Virus record (IMG/VR): IMGVR_UViG_3300009502_000230 | Coordinates: 1 to 21,371 of that record | Length of the DNA stretch: 21,371 nucleotides | Source: a virus | Strand: one strand, 5' to 3' | In this document: positions 7,496 through 13,882 of the stretch, piece by piece | Layout: each line of letters opens with the position of its first letter | How positions within the stretch are numbered: position 1 is the stretch's first letter | Program-made: the position numbers and the translations under genes | The notes under the pieces: generated by a model | What the model was told of the DNA's origin: nothing | The model's database searches: none | Seen by the model: the letters and a program-made list of their open reading frames with translations, nothing else

Positions 7496-9672
7496 GCATG
7501 GTGGACCACGCCCTAACCCTGGCTTCCAGGGGATTTTCGGTCTTTCCCTGCGTCCCCAACGGGAAGCTGCCAGTCATCCAGGACTTCCCCAACCGCGCCA
7601 CTCGGGATCCCAAGCAGATCACCAAGTGGTGGAAGAACGATCCAGAACGAAACATCGGCATCAGCACCAGCTGCTTCGGCGAAGACCAGGCGCTGGTGGT
7701 GGTGGACATCGACGTGAAAGGCGGCAAGCGTGGCGACCAAACCCTGCTCGGACTTGAACTGGATGGCTGTGACTTTCCCGGCACCTTTGAACAGGCGACC
7801 CCAACGGGTGGGCGGCACTTGGTCTACGTCACTGACCAGCCCTGCAAACAGGGAGTCGATGTCCTTGGCTCCGGTCTGGATGTGCGGGCCCGGGGTGGCT
7901 ACATCCTGGGGCCGGGCAGCCAGATCGATGGGAAGTTCTACAGCCAGATCAACGGCCACGGAACGCTGGTTCCCTGCCCTGCTTGGCTTGTTGATCGTCT
8001 GGGTGTTGATCGCCGTGACCGGACTGCTGCTCGGCCTGCTCTGGATGGCGTTGACCCCATTCGTGCGAGGGACCGGGCGCTGACCTGGCTGGCCACAGCC
8101 CCGGTGGCAGTTCAGGACCAGGGTGGGGACCTCACCACCTACAAGGTGGCGGCCCAGCTGAAGGACTTCGGGTGCGACCAGGACATGACCCTGGGCCTGA
8201 TGTCCTTCTGGAATGAGTTGTGCTGCCCGCCTTGGGATCAGGATGATCTGGCCGACAAGGTGGCCCACGCCTTCAAGTATGGCGCCCAGCCCCAGGGATC
8301 AGCCGCCCCGGAAGCCATCTTCGCCCCCTTCGTTGAACCCGAGGCTGAAGAGGACGAACCCAAGGCCAAGCACCCCTTCGCTGCCATCAACGATGAATAC
8401 GCCTACGTGAAGATGGGCGCCTTCGTCCTGCATGAGACCACCGATTGCAAGGGCGCCTTCACCACCCAGCACTTGAACCTTGCCGAGTTCCATAGCTGGC
8501 ACGCTAACGTGCCATGGGCCACAGGGAACCAGAAGCCCCGCCCCATATCGATGGCATGGATGGAGTGGTCCAGTCGGCGCCAATACGAAGGCGTGGTCTT
8601 CCAGCCCCAGAAGGATGCCGGGCCCCGCTGGTATAACCTCTGGCGCGGCTTCCGGGTCCAGCCTTCAGAATCAGCGATCCACCCCAGCGTGGCCGCCTTC
8701 ATGGAACACGCCCTGGAGAACGTATGCAACGGGGATCAGGAGTTGTTCCACTGGCTGCTGGGCTACTTCGCCCACCTGATCCAGCGCCCCTGGGAAAAGC
8801 CGCTGGTCGCACTGGTCTTCAAAGGGAAGAAGGGCACGGGCAAGAACGCACTGGTGGAGCGTGTCGGCCACCTGCTCGGGTCCCACTTCCTGGTCGCGGA
8901 CGATGACCGCTACCTGCTGGGCAACTTCAATTCCCACCTGGAAGCCAACCTGTTCTTTGTCCTGGATGAGGCCGCCTGGGCCGGTGACAAGAAAGCGGAA
9001 GGCCGCCTGAAGGGTCTGATTACCGGGGCCCAGCACAACATCGAACGCAAGGGCAAGGAACCCTATGCCATCGATAACCTAACCAGGGTGGCCATCATCG
9101 GGAATGAGGACTGGCTTGTCCCTGCCAGCCAGGATGAACGCCGCTTCGCCGTGTTCAATCTGGGCGAAGGCCGGATGCAGGACCGGAAGTTCTTCATCGA
9201 CATGCGGGAAGGCATGGAGCAGGGCGGCTATGCCTGTCTGCTGCGCTGCCTGCTGGACTTCGATCTGTCCACGGTGGACGTGAACGATGCCCCGAAGACC
9301 CAGGCCCTGACCGAACAGAAGCTGGCCAGCATGACCCCCATCCAAGAGTGGTGGTATGACTGCCTGCGTTCAGGCCAGATCGCTGGCGGGGACTTCGGCG
9401 GCCAGTGGCCCGACTCCATCCCCACCAACCGGATGCGTGAAGCCTACCGCAGCTGGTCCAAGGGCCGGAACATCCACGGCCGCCTGGAGACTGAAGACAA
9501 GTTCGGTGGCGTGTTGGCCAAGATGGCCCCTCACATCACGAAGAAGAAACGTGCGAAGAAGGCCGGGGAACCACCCGGTGATACGAGCTACGCCTACCTC
9601 ACCCCTGGCATTGAACGCCTGCGCTCCGACTGGGAGCACTTCATCGGAGGAACCATCGAATGGCCGGAATGA
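7492..9672 (+). CDS. Bifunctional primase-polymerase / SF3-type helicase (DUF5906-like)
   Basis: This 726-residue protein joins an N-terminal PrimPol (archaeo-eukaryotic primase) domain to a D5/VapE-like helicase. Asp72-x-Asp74 in VVDIDVKGG, His109 in GGRHLVY and GLDVRARGGYILGPGS (128-143) form the primase core. Residues about 190-265 resemble a PriCT linker. The helicase has Walker A FKGKKGTGKNA (443-453), Walker B LFFVLDEA (487-494), a polar residue in RVAIIGNED (532-540) and Arg-finger-like ERRF (549-552). All key residues are intact. It should unwind the template and prime it for the family A polymerase. The ATG at 7492 overlaps the HNH stop by ATGA; a second in-frame ATG at 7498 is possible. 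The stop is overlapped by the following HTH gene. Confidence 0.92.
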   Translation: MSMVDHALTLASRGFSVFPCVPNGKLPVIQDFPNRATRDPKQITKWWKNDPERNIGISTSCFGEDQALVVVDIDVKGGKRGDQTLLGLELDGCDFPGTFEQATPTGGRHLVYVTDQPCKQGVDVLGSGLDVRARGGYILGPGSQIDGKFYSQINGHGTLVPCPAWLVDRLGVDRRDRTAARPALDGVDPIRARDRALTWLATAPVAVQDQGGDLTTYKVAAQLKDFGCDQDMTLGLMSFWNELCCPPWDQDDLADKVAHAFKYGAQPQGSAAPEAIFAPFVEPEAEEDEPKAKHPFAAINDEYAYVKMGAFVLHETTDCKGAFTTQHLNLAEFHSWHANVPWATGNQKPRPISMAWMEWSSRRQYEGVVFQPQKDAGPRWYNLWRGFRVQPSESAIHPSVAAFMEHALENVCNGDQELFHWLLGYFAHLIQRPWEKPLVALVFKGKKGTGKNALVERVGHLLGSHFLVADDDRYLLGNFNSHLEANLFFVLDEAAWAGDKKAEGRLKGLITGAQHNIERKGKEPYAIDNLTRVAIIGNEDWLVPASQDERRFAVFNLGEGRMQDRKFFIDMREGMEQGGYACLLRCLLDFDLSTVDVNDAPKTQALTEQKLASMTPIQEWWYDCLRSGQIAGGDFGGQWPDSIPTNRMREAYRSWSKGRNIHGRLETEDKFGGVLAKMAPHITKKKRAKKAGEPPGDTSYAYLTPGIERLRSDWEHFIGGTIEWPE

Positions 9673-9854
9673 ACCTCACCCCCACTGAACTGGCTGCCCG
9701 TTGGCATCGGTCCCTCAGCACGCTTGCCAACGAGCGTGTGGATGGCACCGGCTGCCCCTATATCAAATTCGGACGGAAGGTGCTCTACCCTCTTGAAGAG
9801 GTAGAGAAGTTCGAAAAGAAACTGCTGCGGACCAGCACCAGTTCCAAAGCGTGA
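9660..9854 (+). CDS. Excisionase-like small HTH protein
   Basis: This 64-residue protein has an HTH_17/excisionase (winged MerR-like) pattern. LTPTELAARWHRSLSTLANERVDG is the helix-turn-helix, GCPYIKFGRKVLYPLEEVEKFEKK the wing and following helix. Such proteins either repress promoters or act as Xis to direct excision. The position less than 500 nt from the att core and close to the integrase favours an Xis or integration-control role; this is inferred. ATG 9660 has GGAGG at 9646-9650, 9 nt away, whereas the alternative ATG 9669 is too far from it. It overlaps the primase-helicase end by 13 nt. Confidence 0.8.
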   Translation: MAGMNLTPTELAARWHRSLSTLANERVDGTGCPYIKFGRKVLYPLEEVEKFEKKLLRTSTSSKA

Positions 9855-9858
9855 CGCT

Positions 9859-10029
9859 GTGAGTGTGTGCGATGCCAAGTCCACATACCCTAGCTTCACC
9901 AGGGCCCAGTCCATCGCCAAGCGGCGGATGCGCGATGACCACACGGTGGTCCTGCGTGTCTACCGCTGCAACGAGTGCGGCCTGTGGCACCTGACCAGCA
10001 GGCCGGATCGGTTCGCCCGGGAACGCTAA
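9859..10029 (+). CDS. Small zinc-ribbon-like protein (56 aa)
   Basis: This is a 56-residue frame with a GTG start 4 nt after the HTH stop. Cys4 (SVCDAKSTYPSF) with Cys37 and Cys40 in YRCNECGLWHLTSRP, and His44, could bind zinc. I know this pattern (a first Cys, a basic helix, then YRCxxCGxWHLT) as a recurrent small phage protein without a defined function. There is no clear Shine-Dalgarno, so it is probably read by coupling to the preceding gene; GTG 9865 is an alternative start. It is the last gene before the early terminator and the left arm sites of the att region. It may bind nucleic acid, but that is inference. Confidence 0.75.
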   Translation: MSVCDAKSTYPSFTRAQSIAKRRMRDDHTVVLRVYRCNECGLWHLTSRPDRFARER

Positions 10030-10042
10030 AGGCAAAAATTCT

Positions 10043-10060
10043 TGCGACCCAGGTGCGACC
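10043..10060 (+). repeat. Left pair of TGCGACC arm-type repeats
   Basis: TGCGACC occurs at 10043-10049 and 10054-10060, 11 bp apart, about one helical turn. An identical pair with the same spacing lies on the other side of the att core at 10273-10290. This layout fits arm-type binding sites for the integrase N-terminal domain. Only two other copies were noticed, both inside the primase gene (8173 on +, 8805 on -). Confidence 0.6.
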
Positions 10061-10100
10061 AACGCCACCCAATCCCACGAACCTATGCCGTAAAAATCCA

Positions 10101-10131
10101 GGAGCCACCTATATGGTGGCTCCCTTCTTTT
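10101..10131. terminator. Bidirectional rho-independent terminator beside att core
   Basis: GGAGCCACC (10101-10109) and GGTGGCTCC (10115-10123) form a perfect 9-bp stem with a TATAT loop. On the + strand CTTCTTTT follows (10124-10131), ending the early operon. On the - strand the same stem is followed by TGGATTTTTA (complement of 10091-10100), so it also works in reverse. It touches the last base of the tRNA fragment at 10131. In a lysogen it would lie directly downstream of the rebuilt tRNA gene and could end its transcript. Confidence 0.85.
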
Positions 10132-10177
10132 GGTGGTCCCTCCCGGACTCGAACCGGGGACCCTCTGATTAAGAGTC
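10131..10177 (-). other. attP core: 3' part of a tRNA-Lys(CTT) gene
   Basis: Read on the - strand, the segment holds the 3' portion of a tRNA. It contains the anticodon loop CTCTTAA (10175-10169) with anticodon CTT, the 3' anticodon-stem arm TCAGA (10168-10164), a 5-nt variable loop GGGTC, and a T stem CCCGG/CCGGG around TTCGAGT. The acceptor 3' strand AGGGACC, discriminator A and encoded CCA end at 10131. The 5' anticodon arm does not pair properly (ACCGA where TCTGA is expected) and no D arm or 5' acceptor follows. It is therefore a fragment of about 45 nt, not a working tRNA. Phage genes lie on both sides, so this is best read as attP. Integration would regenerate a complete tRNA-Lys with phage DNA left of the core downstream. 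Confidence 0.85.
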
Positions 10178-10211
10178 GGTATTGACAGGATACTTCAAGA
10201 TACCGATACTT
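10176..10211 (+). promoter_or_regulatory. Integrase promoter with inverted and direct repeats
   Basis: TTGACA (10182-10187, perfect -35) and GATACT (10205-10210, 5 of 6 to -10) are separated by 17 bp. The promoter lies directly beside the att core and drives the integrase, whose ATG is 58 nt downstream. A 7-bp inverted repeat, TCGGTAT (10176-10182) and ATACCGA (10200-10206), overlaps both hexamers. GATACTT is repeated directly at 10189-10195 and 10205-10211. These repeats could bind Xis, the integrase or a repressor and shut off transcription. Confidence 0.7.
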
Positions 10212-10267
10212 ACTTCATGTTGTCTTTTCAGTAGGTTAGCATTTAGGACAACACTGGAGGATCGGGT

Positions 10268-11473
10268 ATGGATGCGACCAATGTGCGACCAGTTGAGCCC
10301 ATCGAACTGAACGAAGCCAACATCAAGAAAGCCAAGCCTGGTGACGTGCTGAGGGATGCAAAGATCAGCGGCCTGCACATGCGTTGCTTCGCTGGGCGGA
10401 AGTCATTCTATCTCTACTACCGCACCAAGGCCGGGGTGGAGAGGAAGCCCAAGCTGGGGGACCACGGCACCATCACCCTGGCCCAAGCCCGGACCATCGC
10501 CGGGGAATTCTGGACTGAGATAGGCGCTGGCCGTGACCCCAGCCAGGCCCGGAAGGAAGCCAAGGCAGAGCCCACCCTGGAGCAGCTGTGGGATGAGTTC
10601 TGGAAGCGCCACGCTTCGAAGAAGAAGACCAGCGCCGAGGACAAGCGGGTGTGGGAAAAGTTCTTCCGGGCCCCTGCCCCCAAGCCTGGTGAAGACCCCC
10701 TGCCCCAGGCCCCCTTCAATACCCTGGCCCTGTCCAAGCTGTCCCATCTGGACTACACCCAGATGGCGGACCTTCACGAAGCCATCACCAAAGAGAACGG
10801 GCCCATCCAGGCCAACCGGGTGCTGGCCATGCTGTCCACCATGTTCAACTTCGGCATGAAGCCTCTGGAGTGGGTCAGCAAGAACCCCACGGAAGGGGTC
10901 AAGCGGAACAAGGAAACCAAGCGGAAGCGCTACATGAAGGGTGAAGAGGCTGCGGCCATCGCTGCGGTCCTGCATGAGAAGACCAAGGACAAGCACAACA
11001 CGGGCAGCGTGGCCTTCCTCTACCTGCTGATCCTGACCGGGGCCCGCAAGGGGGAAATCGCCAAGGCCAAGTGGACCCAGCTGCACGGGAACAAGCTGGT
11101 GTTGTCTGAGCACAAGACAGACCAGGACGGTGAAGACCGAATCATCCAGCTGCCCCCGGCCGCCATGGAGGTCATCGGCCAACTGCCCCGCACCAGCGGC
11201 ACCATCACCGGCATCCAGTCCCCGGTGAAGCTGTGGCAGGCCGTGCGGGTGGAAGCCAAGTGCCCGGATCTGCGGATGCACGATCTTCGCCACAGCTTCG
11301 CCAGCGCAGCCATCAGCGCCGGGAAGACCCTGGCCCAGATCGGGGAACTGCTGGGTCACGCCAGCCAGTCCACCACCAAGCGCTATACCCATCTGCTGGA
11401 TGAGGCCGCAGCGGAAGCAGCCTCAGACGCAGCGGATCAAATTACAGCCAAGATGGGCCGGATGTCGCTCTGA
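10268..11473 (+). CDS. int: Tyrosine integrase with DUF4102 N-terminal domain
   Basis: This 401-residue phage integrase starts at an ATG with GGAGG 7 nt upstream. Residues 1-95 are the DUF4102 arm-binding domain (GDVLRDAKISGLHMRC, then SFYLYYRTKAGVERKPKLG). About 100-215 is the core-binding SAM-like domain. The catalytic domain has Arg260 (LTGARKGEI), Lys283 (EHKTD), His338-x-x-Arg341 (MHDLRHSF), His364 (LLGHAS) and the nucleophile Tyr373 (TTKRYTHLLDE), so all the usual residues are present. It would recombine the adjacent tRNA-Lys-derived core with the host gene. Unusually, two TGCGACC repeats lie inside its first codons (10273-10290). The gene converges with the - strand lysis genes. Confidence 0.95.
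   Translation: MDATNVRPVEPIELNEANIKKAKPGDVLRDAKISGLHMRCFAGRKSFYLYYRTKAGVERKPKLGDHGTITLAQARTIAGEFWTEIGAGRDPSQARKEAKAEPTLEQLWDEFWKRHASKKKTSAEDKRVWEKFFRAPAPKPGEDPLPQAPFNTLALSKLSHLDYTQMADLHEAITKENGPIQANRVLAMLSTMFNFGMKPLEWVSKNPTEGVKRNKETKRKRYMKGEEAAAIAAVLHEKTKDKHNTGSVAFLYLLILTGARKGEIAKAKWTQLHGNKLVLSEHKTDQDGEDRIIQLPPAAMEVIGQLPRTSGTITGIQSPVKLWQAVRVEAKCPDLRMHDLRHSFASAAISAGKTLAQIGELLGHASQSTTKRYTHLLDEAAAEAASDAADQITAKMGRMSL
10273..10290 (+). repeat. Right pair of TGCGACC arm-type repeats
   Basis: TGCGACC occurs at 10273-10279 and 10284-10290, again 11 bp apart and in the same orientation as the left pair at 10043-10060. This pair overlaps codons 2-8 of the integrase. Integrase bound here could repress its own synthesis. 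Confidence 0.6.
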
Positions 11474-11480
11474 TAGATCC

Positions 11481-11545
11481 GCCAGTTCGATCGTCTGGGG
11501 TGCCCATTCAAGGGCGCACAGGCTTTCGGAACTGGCAGACCGATC
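11481..11545. other. Interleaved inverted repeats between convergent genes
   Basis: GCCAGTTC (11481-11488) can pair with GAACTGGC (11529-11536). The directly adjacent GATCGTCTG (11489-11497) can pair with CAGACCGATC (11536-11545) with one bulge. The order A-B-A'-B' is not nested; it allows two alternative hairpins or an H-type pseudoknot. It separates the integrase (+) from the last lysis gene (-), so it may serve as a convergent terminator, though no clear T-tract is seen. Confidence 0.4.
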
Positions 11546-11825
11546 AGTCCCCCCCTTTCCATCCGTGCTGTGCGGCCTGGATCTGGAGCCGCTTCAGTTC
11601 CAAACTAAGCCGATTGTCAGTCAGGGTCAGCCGTTCCAACTCCTGATGGAAGATGGTCTGCTGTTCCTTGTAAGCGATGGATCGTTCATTCATGGCCACC
11701 ATCTGTTCCCGCATGGTCATGGTGGAGTAGCACAGCCACCCGAGCAGCCCGGCGCTTAACCACATGACAATGCGGTCCATGGCGATAGGGAAGGTTAGTT
11801 CGCGTCGATCAGACACTGGCGGCAT
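11544..11825 (-). CDS. Membrane-anchored coiled-coil protein, candidate i-spanin
   Basis: This 93-residue protein has one hydrophobic segment (IVMWLSAGLLGWLCY, about residues 18-32) followed by a charged helical region rich in Glu, Gln and Lys (NERSIAYKEQQTIFHQELERL...), likely a coiled coil. Size, topology and position as the last gene after endolysin and holin fit the inner-membrane subunit of a spanin pair (Rz-like), which would join inner and outer membranes at lysis. I found no lipobox protein (o-spanin) in or beside it. The ATG at 11825 is preferred because GGAG lies 5 nt upstream; ATG 11828 overlaps the holin stop and is only 2 nt from it. The function is inferred, as I recognise no family by sequence. 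Confidence 0.6.
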   Translation of the reverse strand: MPPVSDRRELTFPIAMDRIVMWLSAGLLGWLCYSTMTMREQMVAMNERSIAYKEQQTIFHQELERLTLTDNRLSLELKRLQIQAAQHGWKGGD

Positions 11826-12367
11826 CATTTCTCCACAGGGACGGACTGGTGCAGTAGTTCGTCCTTGCGGCTGGAACTGGAACTGGACCCGAAGTAGTAG
11901 TTGAGCACCTGGGTGGACCCAGCAGCCAAGGCGCCCAGAAGGATCAGCAGGGCTTCCCCACCTTCCTTCTTCACCCCGAACTTCAGCATGAAGCAGAGGA
12001 TGGTGAAAAACCCCACGGTGTAGGCAACCCCCAGCACCTTAGGGGTCCAGTCCCTGACCTGGATTTCCCTCTGCCTGGCTGAGTCACGATCCTTGAAAGC
12101 CAGTTCTTCCAGCTTCTCAACGGACTCGTAACCCATGGCCTGGCACTTCAACTGGAAGTCCTGTTCGGCCAGCTTCAGGGCCACGATCTGTTCCGGCCCC
12201 AGGGTTCCTGTCTTGATCGCATCCTGGATCGACTGCGGGGATGCGTCCTTGACCCCTAGAGCGTTCCCGATGAGCACGCCTGCTGCCCCGCCTAGAGGCC
12301 CGCCCAACGCCGTGCCCAGCATTGGAGCCACCTTGGCCACCCATGGTTTTAGATCGTCCCAGGTCAT
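11825..12367 (-). CDS. Holin, GTA-type 3-TM family
   Basis: This 180-residue protein matches the phage/GTA holin family with three membrane segments. The first is glycine-rich (about 17-38, GTALGGPLGGAAGVLIGNALG). A charged helical middle follows (LAEQDFQLKCQAMGYESVEKLEELAFKDRDSARQR). Then come two C-terminal membrane segments, at about 110-130 and 138-158, and the typical NYYFGSSSSSS-Arg-Lys tail. It would permeabilise the inner membrane and release the enzyme encoded just upstream on the same strand. Start ATG 12367 has GGAG 6 nt upstream, 3 nt after the endolysin stop. Its stop overlaps the putative spanin gene. The family call rests on the middle helix and the YYFGSSS signature. Confidence 0.85.
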   Translation of the reverse strand: MTWDDLKPWVAKVAPMLGTALGGPLGGAAGVLIGNALGVKDASPQSIQDAIKTGTLGPEQIVALKLAEQDFQLKCQAMGYESVEKLEELAFKDRDSARQREIQVRDWTPKVLGVAYTVGFFTILCFMLKFGVKKEGGEALLILLGALAAGSTQVLNYYFGSSSSSSRKDELLHQSVPVEK

Positions 12368-12370
12368 GGG

Positions 12371-12748
12371 TCACTCCGTCACGGTGATGGTGGTTGGATT
12401 CAGGAACTTCACAGCCTCACGGCCAGGTCGGGGAATCACGATGCAGCCCTTGGACTCCTGGCCATACTTGGCCTTGTCCATGGCAGGCCCGTGGATGTAG
12501 AAGGATCCACGCCCAAACATTTCGTTGATGTGGTCGGGTCTGAGGTAGGCCACCATCGGGCCAAGCCCAGGATGCTGGGCTTCCCATGGCTGCACCCAAT
12601 ACAGCCCTTTGGGTAGCGGGCCTGTGCAGACCACATCCTCGTAGCCTGGATTGTTCTTGCCGTCCCCACGCCCCGACCACCCAGTGGTGATGAGCGTGCC
12701 ATCGTCGGACGTGATGTGGCCTGTGGTCTGAGAGTAGTTGAGATTCAT
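12371..12748 (-). CDS. DUF2778 (Tlde1-like) L,D-transpeptidase-fold enzyme, probable endolysin
   Basis: This 125-residue protein resembles DUF2778, the domain of the type VI effector Tlde1. Matching elements are YSQTTGHITSDDGTLITTG near the N-terminus, GWSGRGDGKNNP (23-34), CTGPLPKGLYWV (41-52), EMFGRGSFYIHG with His86, and ESKGCIVIPRPGR with the probable nucleophile Cys102. Known members cut or exchange stem peptides in peptidoglycan. Position directly before the holin makes it the likely endolysin; it has no signal peptide, so release should depend on the holin. The second of two adjacent ATGs (12748) is chosen because GAGG lies 5 nt upstream. A longer open frame up to 12985 runs antisense-free through the preceding gene but has no family similarity there. 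Confidence 0.8.
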   Translation of the reverse strand: MNLNYSQTTGHITSDDGTLITTGWSGRGDGKNNPGYEDVVCTGPLPKGLYWVQPWEAQHPGLGPMVAYLRPDHINEMFGRGSFYIHGPAMDKAKYGQESKGCIVIPRPGREAVKFLNPTTITVTE

Positions 12749-13305
12749 CATGCCCTCACAATTCCAGGTGACTGAATGAGATTGACGCTGACAGCAGCGC
12801 CCACAGCATCTACCCACCCAACCTGCTGGAGAAGCTGGCCGGTGGTGGTGGTCGGGGTCAGAGTCGTTCCCCCCGATGCCGTTAAGAAAATAGGCTTGCC
12901 GATGTCTGCGGCTACGAAGCTGCCCACGGGGATGGCCGAATTGATGCCAGTCAAATAGACCGTGGCCGTGGCCCCAGCAGCGCACCCTGCCAGGACAAAT
13001 CCATGGACTGGCTTTGTCGCGTCTGCGTTGTCTGCGGGCCTAGCCTTCCGTGTCCCGGAGGCGTCGTGTAAGTTGATCCACTGCCCCGCTGTGAGGGTGG
13101 ATGATGCTAGAACCTGGATGGTTGGAAGCGCTGCCCTGCTTGTGTCACTCGGGTGGACATGCGCTCCGTCCGCCCACAGCCCGCTGGCCCCAACTGCTGC
13201 TGTTCCGTTCATAATCGGCAAGGCCGCGCTTGGGGTGGGTAGCGCGGTGGAGGACTCAACGAGGTAGGCGCCGGTCTCAGATAGGGCCAAAACTTTAGTC
13301 ACCAT
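12748..13305 (-). CDS. Tail fibre/decoration-like structural protein
   Basis: This 185-residue protein is rich in Ala, Gly, Thr and Val with a beta-strand pattern. A segment GTAAVGASGLWADGAHVHPSDTSRAA (about 35-60) is typical of phage tail-fibre and appendage proteins. The second half (TAGQWINLHDASGTRKARPADNADATKPVHGFVLAG, then VYLTGINSAIPVGSFVAADIGKPIFLTASGG) looks like a beta-sandwich found in phage virion proteins. Start ATG 13305 has GGAGGG 5 nt upstream. It lies between a fibre gene and the endolysin in the late operon. It is probably a virion appendage component, perhaps an adaptor or decoration; the exact role is unknown. Confidence 0.65.
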   Translation of the reverse strand: MVTKVLALSETGAYLVESSTALPTPSAALPIMNGTAAVGASGLWADGAHVHPSDTSRAALPTIQVLASSTLTAGQWINLHDASGTRKARPADNADATKPVHGFVLAGCAAGATATVYLTGINSAIPVGSFVAADIGKPIFLTASGGTTLTPTTTTGQLLQQVGWVDAVGAAVSVNLIQSPGIVRA

Positions 13306-13315
13306 GGCGGCCCTC

Positions 13316-13873
13316 CTACACGAAGTAAACGGCGGTGATCTGCCAATAGACGCCTGTATATGCGAGTAATGGAAGGTTGGAAATGGAGGATGAGCTTTGG
13401 AGAACAGAACCGCTTATGGCGGCGTTAGTGGACCCGCCACCCCAAGCAGAAGACGCTGAATTTGCGTTGCTGGCGAAGGGCAGGCCAGTGATGGTGGACC
13501 CCGCGATGCAGACCCCACCGAATCCATACATGGCGACAGTCACCTGTCTGCCGATGCGGGTGTAGGTGGCGAAGATGACAGCGGGAGCCGTGGTCCAGGT
13601 GGCGAATCCGGGGGTCCAGGTCCCCTCTTGGTATGCCGTGAGGTTTGTTGCCCCCAGGTTGATACCGTTGGTGAAGGTCTTCACACCATCGAAGGTCTGA
13701 GCAGCGGTGGATACATACCCAGCAACACCAGCCGCAGCCGCAGCCATAGAGATAGCTGGTGTGGCCCCACCAGAGGAAACCACTGGGGCGGTCCCGGTAA
13801 CAGATGAGACGCTGGTGTCGGCTACTTCGGCAAGTAGCCCGCCAGCACCGAGGGTTAAGAACTTCTGCGCCAT
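13316..13873 (-). CDS. Short tail fibre protein sharing tailspike C-terminal domain
   Basis: This 185-residue protein starts with a fibre-like N-terminus (MAQKFLTLGAGGLLAEVADT, then VSSGGATPAISMAAAAAGVAGYV and TFDGVKTFTNGI). Residues 81-185 (from YQEGTWTPGF) are a domain that also ends the neighbouring tailspike. Shared elements are GTWTPGF, YTRIGRQ, AGSTITGLP, ISGSV and a final Y-W-Q-x-T-x-x-YF. The domain is probably a C-terminal trimerising or receptor-binding tip. Start ATG 13873 has GGAG 6 nt upstream. The gene lies 9 nt after the tailspike stop. It may be a duplicated tip used as an alternative or accessory receptor-binding protein; this is inferred. Confidence 0.75.
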   Translation of the reverse strand: MAQKFLTLGAGGLLAEVADTSVSSVTGTAPVVSSGGATPAISMAAAAAGVAGYVSTAAQTFDGVKTFTNGINLGATNLTAYQEGTWTPGFATWTTAPAVIFATYTRIGRQVTVAMYGFGGVCIAGSTITGLPFASNANSASSAWGGGSTNAAISGSVLQSSSSISNLPLLAYTGVYWQITAVYFV

Positions 13874-13882
13874 CTAGTTCTC

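Noticed and set aside
10131-10177. A functional tRNA-Lys gene
   Set aside because: Only the 3' part from the anticodon loop is present. The 5' anticodon arm does not pair and there is no D arm or 5' acceptor strand.
10403-11392. 329-codon open frame antisense to the integrase
   Set aside because: Composition is Gly/Leu/Gln-rich with no recognisable motif, while the opposite strand encodes a complete tyrosine recombinase.
12752-12985. N-terminal extension of the DUF2778 protein to 12985
   Set aside because: This part overlaps the preceding structural gene in another frame, reads as a Cys/His/Arg-rich shadow, and has no Shine-Dalgarno; the domain begins at the ATG near 12748.
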